Origin: Ligustrum vulgare
Taxonomy: Eukaryota > Streptophyta > Magnoliopsida > Lamiales > Oleaceae
Reading direction: 5' to 3'
DNA length: 64,000 bases
Assembly (NCBI GenBank): GCA_963555705.1
Contig: OY743186.1
Location: 36,815,241-36,879,240, forward strand
Each line of letters starts with the position of its first letter. The stretch's first letter is position 1. Under the pieces are notes generated by a model. It was not told where the DNA came from and searched no databases. It saw nothing but the letters and a program-made list of their open reading frames with translations. Positions 22,680-31,691 of the stretch are shown here, in pieces. A program made the translations under genes and the position numbers.

Positions 22680-23955
22680 TAAGTATATCTTATGTTTTTA
22701 TGAAAATTAAGTATGTTGTTATGAAATGTAAATATACTTTAAGTTTTTATGAAAAGTAAGTATGTTTTTATGAAAGGTATTACCTTATGTTTTTATGATA
22801 AGTAAGTATATCTTATGTTTTTATGAAAAGTAAGTATGTTTTTATGAAAGGTAAATACACCTTATGTTTTTATGAAAAGTAAGTATGTTTTTATGACAAG
22901 TAAGTATATCTTATGTTTTTATGAAAAGTAAGTATGTTTTTATGAAAGGTAAATACACCTTATGTTTTTATGAAAAGTAAGTATGTTTTTATGACAAGTA
23001 AGTATATCTTATGTTTTTATGAAAAGTAAGTATGTTTTTATGAAAGGTAAATACACCTTATGTTTTTATGAAAAGTAAGTATGTTTTTATGACAAGTAAG
23101 TATACCTTATGTTTTTATGAAAAGTAAGTATGTTTTTATGAAAGGTAAATACACCTTATGTTTTTATGAAAAGTAAGTATGTTTTTATGACAAGTAAGTA
23201 TATCTTATGTTTTTATAAAAAGTAAGTATGTTTTTATGAAAGGTAAATACACCTTATGTTTTTATGAAAAGTAAGTATGTTTTTATGACAAGTAAGTATA
23301 TCTTATGTTTTTATGAAAAGTAAGTATGTTTTTATGAAAGGTAAATACACCTTATGTTTTTATGAAAAGTAAGTACGTTTTTATGACAAGTAAGTATATC
23401 TTATGTTTTTATGAAAAGTAAGTATGTTTTTATGAAAGGTAAATACACCTTATGTTTTTATGAAAAGTAAGTACGTTTTTATGACAAGTAAGTATATCTT
23501 ATGTTTTTATGAAAATTAAGTATGTTGTTATGAAATGTAAGTATATCTTATGTTTTTATGAAAATTAAGTATGTTGTTATGAAATGTAAGTATATCTTAT
23601 GTTTTTATGAAAATTAAGTATGTTGTTATGAAATGTAAGTATATCTTATGTTTTTATGAAAATTAAGTATGTTGTTATGAAATGTAAGTATATCTTATGT
23701 TTTTATGAAAATTAAGTATGTTGTTATGAAATGTAAGTATATCTTATGTTTTTATGAAAAGTAAGTATGTTTTTATGAAAGGTAAATACACCTTATGTTT
23801 TTATGAAAAGTAAGTATGTTTTTATGACAAGTAAGTATATCTTATGTTTTTATGAAAAGTAAGTATGTTTTTATGAAAGGTAAATATACCTTATGTTTTT
23901 ATGAAAAGTAAGTATGTTTTTATGACAAGTAAGTATATCTTATGTTTTTATGAAA
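22680..23955 (+). repeat. 98-bp (2 x 49 bp) tandem repeat in the 5' LTR
   Basis: Higher-order array of a 98-bp unit made of two 49-bp halves, each with TTATGTTTTTATGAAAAGTA. One half ends ATGAAAG and the other ATGACAA. A variant stretch (about 23500-23750) has AATTAAGTATGTTGTTATGA instead. Nine ATGACAAG halves are present, against ten in the 3' LTR. Confidence 0.9.
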
Positions 23956-24468
23956 ATGTTTGGATCATTGCTATGAAATCAATCTCACAAGATTGTTATG
24001 GGTTCCATATGATATGTTTATGATTATGCTAAGGGGACCGGAGTTTAGTAGCGCTACACATAAGAATTCTTGCCATTTAAGTTCGGTAAAATTCTTGTGT
24101 CTCCCTATGTTTATGAGTATTTCGATCCTATCCTATGTTATGATGAAAATGATCCATATGCTTTCAAAAGAAAATTTATGCTTGGTATACTTACTGGGAT
24201 TTTATAAATCTCACTCCACGATATTTACCATTTTCAGATAATTGAAGGTTCGAGGCGGTCAACATGGAAGTGGCAAAAGTGGTTAAGATTGATGAGATAA
24301 TTATGTTGAACTTTATGTAAGAAAATTATGTTCTATTTTTATTCACAAATAAAATTATGGGATTCTAATTATTCTTTTGAATAATTTTACATTACTATTT
24401 AAGTCTCGATAATATGATATGAGTCACTTTTAGTGGCACTCGAATGGTCGAGAATTCGGGTCGTCACA

Positions 24469-24484
24469 GTTGGTATCAGAGACA
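24469..24484 (+). other. Primer-binding site of element C
   Basis: GTTGGTATCAGAGACA immediately follows the 5' LTR. TGGTATCAGAG matches the initiator-Met-tRNA primer site. Confidence 0.85.
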
Positions 24485-26190
24485 AGAGTTTTAAAAACGA
24501 TTCTGTAGATTTTTGAAATTTTATTTCTTTAAAAAAAAAAAAACACTATTCACGTGAACAGTAAAACGACGTGCTATTCATGATGAACAGTGAACGAAAT
24601 CACTATTCATTTAAAAAAAAAAAAATTTGAATTTTCACATGTCAAGTATGGTTATGATTTTGAAAAGTATGATGAAATTTGATGTGCGAATTTCAAGGAC
24701 AAAATTCATTTTTAGCAAGGGAGTTTGTAATGTCCTGAAAATTTTATGGAATATAATTAGTTAGTGATATGATGTTTATATTGATGTCTTTGATAAATTT
24801 CTAGAAGTTCGGGGACTAAAGGAAAATAAGATTTGACGATAAATTTTTATTTGGGTTAATTAGGCCCAATCTTATGTAAAGATGCGAAATGATTAATAAT
24901 AATTTTTTTTAAAAATATTTTAACTCATCACTCTACTATGTCACTCTCCACGTATTGACTCCTCGAACCAGGTATGTTATATGCTTTGCAAGTCATTTAC
25001 GATTTTATTAAGACATGTTAAGTATGAAATATTCATATGTTATGAATCTTTAAGTGAAATATACATGTTGAGTATGATATGAATTGATAGAAGCCTAAAT
25101 TTTAATTTATTCATTTTAATGTAGAATCATGAGACATAGAGGATATTGATATGAATTTTGGTTCATATTAAGCTTAGTAAGATTGACTCAATTAGAAATT
25201 AAGTTGGGTTGTAACTTTGGCCCAAAATATATGGAATAATATATTAAACAAACAAAATTGATAATGAATTGTACAATAATTTATCCCTTTATCACTACCT
25301 TTGTGTAAAAACAAGGGAAAAACTGTGGATGGTTATTAGTACTTCCTCTTCAAGTTTCAATTTTCGGTTCAATAATTTATCCCTTTATCACTACCTTTGC
25401 TTAAAAGCAAGGAAAAACTGTGGATGATTATTGGTACCACTCTTCAAGTTTCAATTTTGAAAAAAAAATAAAAAAAAAATATGATTTACGAATGATTTTC
25501 AAAATAATCTTTGTCGTCAAGTTTAGAAATGATGAGCCCTAAATGGACTTTGCATAATTGATTTTAGACATGGCACTAAGTATGAGAAGTCAACAGAAAG
25601 GACTAGATAATATTTTCGAATTATTCATCGTTTAGATTAAACGAGAAATAGAAAGTCAGTTTTATGAAGTTATGATGAGATGTTGAGATTATAAGTGATA
25701 TGATTTTATTGAGATTTTTATGAGAAGAATTATGAAGTTGGAGATTTAAAGTTTAGGCTCTTAATTATTGAGAAATAAGGACTTGATATGGTGATATTAG
25801 AAATTATGATTTGAAATTTCTATGTTGAGGAATTATGAATTGATTTTCTGGAATATTTATGATGATATTGAAGTTTGATGAAATTGTGATCAAATGTACA
25901 ATTAGTTATTATTGTGAGTTATGAAGTATGCTTACGATTTGGATAAGTCCAAATTTCAAAGGAAAACTCTGCCTAGAATTTTATCGTTTGGAGTTAAGAG
26001 CATAGTATGGTATGCAATCACTAAGAGAATTGAAGTTAGACATACAAGTTCATTTACATCACAAACGAGATTTAGTAGATGATAACAGAGATATTATTAT
26101 TTTCTCATAAGGAGAACACACAAGAGTCACCCTAGAAAGGAAATACATGAAAACACGCAAAAGCAAAAGAAAGCAACATGGGAAATTCCT
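24485..26190. other. Non-coding interior of element C, with an internal LTR-like start
   Basis: No usable ORF. At about 24685-24724 there is a purine-rich segment resembling a chromovirus pol end and polypurine tract, followed at 24725 by TGTAATGTCCTGAAAATTTT, which looks like the first bases of another LTR. No matching end was found. An imperfect repeat of about 90 bp (TTTATCCCTTTATCACTACC) occurs near 25285 and 25380. Confidence 0.5.
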
Positions 26191-26197
26191 CAAATTG

Positions 26198-26420
26198 AGA
26201 GATGTGTTTCCGGAGTAGCCGTATCCTACCACCTCTGACCTTTTGAGGAAATAAAGAAACCTTCAAAAAGGTGTGTTTCGAGAGTAAGAATACTCCGTAA
26301 TCTACCACCTGGAACCTTTGAGGTACACACAAGATTTAAACATTAAGGAAAATCTTAGGAAATTAGAGGGGTGTCTCGAGAGTAAGAATACTCCGTACTC
26401 TACCCCCACCTATTCTAAGA
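26198..26420 (+). repeat. Three imperfect repeats downstream of the LOG ORF
   Basis: Copies near 26198-26249, 26267-26322 and 26367-26420 share GTGTTTCGAGAGTAAGAATA followed by CTACCACCT-type sequence. They lie just 3' of the LOG stop codon on the minus strand, so would be in its 3' untranslated region. Confidence 0.75.
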
Positions 26421-26421
26421 T

Positions 26422-27075
26422 TCATAAAGTTAAGTTTACATTAACCGGACTCCATTTTCGCTTGATTCCCCTTCCTTGCGACCAATCTATCTTAACCCCT
26501 GCTGGATCTTGTATTGAGATATATGACTGCAGCTTATCCAGTAGTTCATCAATAGTAGGAGCAGAAATAAGAAGCCTTCTGGAAAATGGAGAGATGAATC
26601 CCTGTTCCACAGCATAATCAAGAAAGGTTAACAAGCCATCAAAGAAATTGTTAACATTCAAAAGCCCAATAGGCTTAGTATGGAGATCTAGTTGAGCCCA
26701 TGAGGTAATGTTAAAGATTTCTTCTAAGGTACCAAAACCTCCGGGCAGGGCTATAAGGGCATCAGAACCATATAGCATACAAGTTATGCGTTCATGGATG
26801 GATAAGGTTTGAACTTCATGCCCTCGTGTTTTTCCTGCAACATCTACCAAAGGGACAGGTATGACACCGATTACTTTTGATTTCTCTGCAAGAGCAGATT
26901 GGGAAACACAACCCATTAGACCACTGCTACCACCCCCATACACAAGAGTGATACCTTTTTCCCCCAGTTTCTTTCCAAGATCTACGGCCGCTTCTAGATA
27001 ACTGAAGCCTTTCCCCACTTTTGATCCACAAAATACACAAATAGTTTTGATCTGTCGAAGTTTTGGTGCTTCCAT
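26422..27075 (-). CDS. LOG-type cytokinin riboside 5'-monophosphate phosphoribohydrolase
   Basis: Complete 217-residue ORF, the usual length of plant LOG proteins. The N-terminal Rossmann-like strand is TICVFCGSKVGKG (11-23). GGGSSGLMG (47-55) and PGGFGTLEE (111-119) are the two LOG signature motifs, with the catalytic Glu in the second and the partner Arg in HER (94-96). SWAQLDLHTKPIGLLNV (125-141) and GFISPFSRRLLISAPT (159-174) follow the family pattern. LOG enzymes release active cytokinin base and ribose 5-phosphate from cytokinin nucleotides, in cytosol and nucleus. The ORF has no intron, although plant LOG genes usually have several, which suggests cDNA capture. It is antisense to the retrotransposon and shares upstream motifs with the ORF at 27386-27931. 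Activity and expression are inferred, not shown. Confidence 0.93.
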   Translation of the reverse strand: MEAPKLRQIKTICVFCGSKVGKGFSYLEAAVDLGKKLGEKGITLVYGGGSSGLMGCVSQSALAEKSKVIGVIPVPLVDVAGKTRGHEVQTLSIHERITCMLYGSDALIALPGGFGTLEEIFNITSWAQLDLHTKPIGLLNVNNFFDGLLTFLDYAVEQGFISPFSRRLLISAPTIDELLDKLQSYISIQDPAGVKIDWSQGRGIKRKWSPVNVNLTL

Positions 27076-27149
27076 CTTTGATAGTATAGAAGAGAAAACT
27101 TACCAAGAAGATGTGATTTTGGGATGCTTGAACTATGAAATATGTTTGG

Positions 27150-27159
27150 CTATTTAAAG
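27150..27159 (-). promoter_or_regulatory. Putative TATA-like box for the LOG ORF
   Basis: CTTTAAATAG on the minus strand, 75-84 bp upstream of the LOG start. The same ten bases precede the second ORF. Confidence 0.4.
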
Positions 27160-27273
27160 CCGGAAAAATTTACTGTTTTTGATTGATTCTGAAAAAGTAA
27201 AGATTTACTTTTGACAAAATCAGCCTACTTTTGACTATTTTATCAAAGCTTTCATCTTTCGGTGATTTATTTT

Positions 27274-27340
27274 CCAGCTTTATCAAACCTCGAGAAAGGA
27301 AAATATATTTTTACCAACCTTTATCAAAACGCGTGAAAGG
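27274..27340 (-). repeat. Two ~27-bp direct repeats in the spacer between the captured ORFs
   Basis: 27274-27299 and 27314-27340 share CCA-x-CTTTATCAAA and GAAAGG on the plus strand, with a variable CG-rich middle. They lie downstream of the 181-residue ORF and upstream of LOG. Function unknown. Confidence 0.6.
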
Positions 27341-27385
27341 AAACAGAAGAATATTTTAAATATGTATCAAGAGATTTACCTTATA

Positions 27386-27931
27386 TCAATGCTGATTTGC
27401 CACAACCTCATTGTGTAAAACAGACTGGCAGATAGGATCTTTTGCAGTTATATTTTTGAGACTATAACGATTTTTGTCTTCGTTAAACTGAGCGTATAAG
27501 GAGAGAAGTTCACGTTGCACATAACCACTTGGGTGCGTCTCAAGAGTCAGTCGAATATCATCCAAAGACTCCTTACTCAGTCCACCCTTTATGAATTTGA
27601 CTTTATCATCCCGATTAGTAGAAGAATATCCTACTGTTTTGCAACGAGTATCACAGTTCCAACGAGCATATTTGTAGCAACCATTCAGCCTTTTTGCTCT
27701 TCGTTTCTTTGCGAAGGTGCTTTTGCCTAAACCAGGCATGTGCTTTGGAAATGTCATAGGTAATTCACCAGATAATCGAACTTTTGCTTCGATCAACCAG
27801 CGAACATCTTCTGGAATACCATGAGCCATCAGCAACCTCAACCTTTCGAGCCTAATTCGATAAATTTTTCTCAGATCATTCATAGGAAGATTGGAATAAT
27901 ACTTGCGAATGTTTGAAAGGATGATATCCAT
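27386..27931 (-). CDS. 181-residue basic Cys-containing protein, function unknown
   Basis: Complete ORF starting 33 bp after the CTTTAAATAG box. Residues 1-60 are predicted mostly helical (MDIILSNIRKYYSNLP, RIRLERLRLLM). Residues 68-82 are strongly basic (GLGKSTFAKKRRAKR), possibly a nuclear or nucleic-acid-binding signal. Cys85, Cys93 and Cys97 (GCYKYARWNCDTRC) could be a zinc-binding module that has lost one Cys (Tyr88). A polar C-terminal region follows. The layout of basic run, Cys cluster, then G-Y-S and FI-x-x-G recalls the small Cys-rich nucleic-acid-binding proteins of some plant RNA viruses (carlavirus type). That is pattern recognition only and unproven. It is intronless, on the same strand as LOG and 310 bp upstream of it. 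Confidence 0.65.
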   Translation of the reverse strand: MDIILSNIRKYYSNLPMNDLRKIYRIRLERLRLLMAHGIPEDVRWLIEAKVRLSGELPMTFPKHMPGLGKSTFAKKRRAKRLNGCYKYARWNCDTRCKTVGYSSTNRDDKVKFIKGGLSKESLDDIRLTLETHPSGYVQRELLSLYAQFNEDKNRYSLKNITAKDPICQSVLHNEVVANQH

Positions 27932-27963
27932 TTTTGATGGATCTAACCTCTTCCCAACATGAT

Positions 27964-27973
27964 CTATTTAAAG
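27964..27973 (-). promoter_or_regulatory. Putative TATA-like box for the 181-residue ORF
   Basis: CTTTAAATAG on the minus strand, 33-42 bp upstream of the start codon and identical to the box before LOG. Confidence 0.4.
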
Positions 27974-28857
27974 GTATAAAGGAACTAAGTGGATCCATCT
28001 GATATTGATTCCAGCAAGAAAGCGCGGAATAGAATAATGAAAAGAAGAGACAAGAATTAATGCGCTGTTTAATTTTATCGATAAAGGAAGATTTGATGAT
28101 AAGATTTTGAGATACAGAATATTTTCTTGGATTTGGTACTGATATTTTAGGTATAATAATAAGTAATTAAGGTATGGTGTGATGATACGGGAATACGTGA
28201 AAGTGAAATAAGGACCGTATCGAATCAGAATTCATAAGTATGTACAAGTGAAAGAAATACCTTGCGGAAAATGTTGTGACAATTAAGTGAAGAATTTTAG
28301 TTATTTGGGAGCTAATTATTTATTTGAATTTTGCAGAACGTTTTGGTTACAAATATGGGAAAAGATAAGCTGATGATATTATGTTGATTTATGAATAATA
28401 TGTTTGGATATATTACATAGGGGATATTCAGGTAACCATTTTATTTACTTTGGGATATTTGGTGATAAGAAGAAATGACTAATTATTATGGTATGATATG
28501 TTAGTAAAGATTTATTGAAATTTTAGAGATATTAATACGAATATTTGAGGTCACATGATACGATGATAAGTGACAGGTTACATGAGTACTACAAGACATG
28601 ATGAAATATCACATACGATTGGGAATTTTCCTTTTGAGTCAGAATTTATGAGTAGACACATATGTCTATTATTGATAGAAAAGTCCATGTTTTTAAGAAA
28701 AACAAAGATATGCATTTAGTCAAAGTCCAGTGGGTTAAATATAGTAGCAATGATACTATCTAAGAGAAGAAGAGAAGAGATTCTGATTAAGTGTTCAGAA
28801 ATCATAAGATCAAGTAAGTTTAATTTCGAGGACGAAATTATTTTAAGGGGGCAAGTT
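27974..28857. other. Non-coding interior of element C before the 3' LTR
   Basis: AT-rich, no supported ORF. It ends with a chromovirus-like pol-end remnant (AATTTCGAGGACGAAATTAT, about 28822-28841) and the purine tract AAGGGGGCAAG used for plus-strand priming. Confidence 0.6.
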
Positions 28858-31686
28858 TGTAGCAACCAAGAATTTTTACGCGATTAATAATTATTTTAAT
28901 AGAAAATCGTGTCGCTACTATTTCACCCATTTTTATTAAGTTAACGCAGCGACGTATTCGTATAGCCAAGTCAAGAAATAATCGAGATCGTTCGATTTTA
29001 AATTAAATTCCGAATTTCTAAAAATATCTCCATTTTCTTGATTTAAAGTATATTAAGTCCAAATACTTAATTCAATGTTATCCCAATATTTATTTATACA
29101 AAAATTACTTTTATTATTTAAATTAAGAAAATATATGCAAGCATGAGAGGTTCCATTATATGTAATCATGAAGAGCATAATATTTGTATAAAAAATGGAA
29201 AAGTATATGAATGATTTATATACTCCATTATATATAATCATGAAGAGCATAATATTTGTATAAATATGGAAAAGTATATGAATGATTTATATACTCCATT
29301 ATATATAATCATGAAGAGCATAATATTTGTATAAATATGGAAAAGTATATGAATGATTGATAAGACTCCATTATATGTAATCATGAAGAGCATAATATTT
29401 GTATAAAAAAATGGAAAAGTATATGAATGATTTATATACTCCATTATATATAATAATGAAGAGCATAATATTTGTATAAATATGGAAAAATATATGAATG
29501 ATTGATAGACTCCATTATATATAATCATGAAGAGCATATTATTTGTATAAATATGGAAAAGTATATGAATGGTGCTTTACTTTAAGAAAAGGATGTGTTA
29601 AAATTAATAGAATTGAATGATTATGTTTACAATATGCCAACTTTATACATCTATTTAAACCCATCTCTTTTACACACAACTCTACACATATACACTTATT
29701 TCCAACCTCTTGACAAAATCCACAAGTAAGAGAAATTCAAGGTGGTCAAGAAAGTTTTGGTCCATTTACTACTACACTTCATTTTAATCTTTTAAAAGGT
29801 AAGTATATCTTATGTTTTTATGAAAATTAAGTATGTTGTTATGAAATGTAAATATACTTTAAGTTTTTATGAAAAGTAAATATGTTTTTATGAAAGGTAT
29901 TACCTTATGTTTTTATGATAAGTAAGTATATCTTATGTTTTTATGAAAAGTAAGTATGTTTTTATGAAAGGTAAATACACCTTATGTTTTTATGAAAAGT
30001 AAGTATGTTTTTATGACAAGTAAGTATATCTTATGTTTTTATGAAAAGTAAGTATGTTTTTATGAAAGGTAAATACACCTTATGTTTTTATGAAAAGTAA
30101 GTATGTTTTTATGACAAGTAAGTATACCTTATGTTTTTATGAAAAGTAAGTATGTTTTTATGAAAGGTAAATACACCTTATGTTTTTATGAAAAGTAAGT
30201 ATGTTTTTATGACAAGTAAGTATATCTTATGTTTTTATAAAAAGTAAGTATGTTTTTATGAAAGGTAAATACACCTTATGTTTTTATGAAAAGTAAGTAT
30301 GTTTTTATGACAAGTAAGTATATCTTATGTTTTTATGAAAAGTAAGTATGTTTTTATGAAAGGTAAATACACCTTATGTTTTTATGAAAAGTAAGTACGT
30401 TTTTATGACAAGTAAGTATATCTTATGTTTTTATGAAAAGTAAGTATGTTTTTATGAAAGGTAAATACACCTTATGTTTTTATGAAAAGTAAGTATGTTT
30501 TTATGACAAGTAAGTATACCTTATGTTTTTATGAAAAGTAAGTATGTTTTTATGAAAGGTAAATACACCTTATGTTTTTATGAAAAGTAAGTACGTTTTT
30601 ATGACAAGTAAGTATATCTTATGTTTTTATGAAAAGTAAGTATGTTTTTATGAAAGGTAAATACACCTTATGTTTTTATGAAAAGTAAGTACGTTTTTAT
30701 GACAAGTAAGTATATCTTATGTTTTTATGAAAATTAAGTATGTTGTTATGAAATGTAAGTATATCTTATGTTTTTATGAAAATTAAGTATGTTGTTATGA
30801 AATGTAAGTATATCTTATGTTTTTATGAAAATTAAGTATGTTGTTATGAAATGTAAGTATATCTTATGTTTTTATGAAAATTAAGTATGTTGTTATGAAA
30901 TGTAAGTATATCTTATGTTTTTATGAAAATTAAGTATGTTGTTATGAAATGTAAGTATATCTTATGTTTTTATGAAAAGTAAGTATGTTTTTATGAAAGG
31001 TAAATACACCTTATGTTTTTATGAAAAGTAAGTATGTTTTTATGACAAGTAAGTATATCTTATGTTTTTATGAAAAGTAAGTATGTTTTTATGAAAGGTA
31101 AATATACCTTATGTTTTTATGAAAAGTAAGTATGTTTTTATGACAAGTAAGTATATCTTATGTTTTTATGAAAATGTTTGGATCATTGCTATGAAATCAA
31201 TCTCACAAGATTGTTATGGGTTCCATATGATATGTTTATGATTATGCTAAGGGGACCGGAGTTTAGTAGCGCTACACATAAGAATTCTTGCCATTTAAGT
31301 TCGGTAAAATTCTTGTGTCTCCCTATGTTTATGAGTATTTCGATCCTATCCTATGTTATGATGAAAATGATCCATATGCTTTCAAAAGAAAATTTATGCT
31401 TGGTATACTTACTGGGATTTTATAAATCTCACTCCACGATATTTACCATTTTCAGATAATTGAAGGTTCGAGGCGGTCAACATGGAAGTGGCAAAAGTGG
31501 TTAAGATTGATGAGATAATTATGTTGAACTTTATGTAAGAAAATTATGTTCTATTTTTATTCACAAATAAAATTATGGGATTCTAATTATTCTTTTGAAT
31601 AATTTTACATTACTATTTAAGTCTCGATAATATGATATGAGTCACTTTTAGTGGCACTCGAATGGTCGAGAATTCGGGTCGTCACA
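28858..31686 (+). repeat. 3' LTR of element C
   Basis: 2829 bp, exactly 98 bp longer than the 5' LTR, matching one extra tandem-repeat unit (array about 29810-31165). Outside the arrays only a few substitutions were seen, for example T21761 versus C28881. Confidence 0.95.
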
Positions 31687-31691
31687 ATAAG

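Larger units (their letters stand above)
21738..24468 (+). repeat. 5' LTR of element C
   Basis: 2731 bp, TGTAGCAACC...GGTCGTCACA. It contains a ~71-bp tandem repeat (about 22033-22450) and a 98-bp tandem repeat (about 22680-23955). A 93-residue ORF at 23960-24241 is present identically in both LTRs but has no recognisable domain. Confidence 0.95.
21738..31686 (+). mobile_element. Insertion C: young non-autonomous LTR retrotransposon carrying a LOG gene
   Basis: 9949 bp, target duplication ataag at 21733-21737 and 31687-31691. LTRs are 21738-24468 and 28858-31686, both TGTAGCAACC...GGTCGTCACA. The primer site GTTGGTATCAGAGA at 24469 and the purine tract AAGGGGGCAAG before 28858 are intact. 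The 4.4-kb interior has no gag or pol. It contains two intact minus-strand ORFs (LOG-like enzyme and a 181-residue unknown). Just before the 3' LTR, AATTTCGAGGACGAAATTAT resembles the end of pol in Tekay-type chromoviruses, suggesting such an element was the parent. By eye only a handful of substitutions plus one 98-bp repeat unit separate the LTRs, so the insertion is recent. Confidence 0.93.

Noticed and set aside
22680..23955. CRISPR-like array of regular repeats
   Set aside because: There are no unique spacers; units are contiguous 49/98-bp tandem copies inside a plant LTR.
23960..24241. 93-residue ORF in the LTR (repeated at 31178-31459)
   Set aside because: Identical only because the two LTRs are copies. 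No domain, and no signal beyond an open frame.
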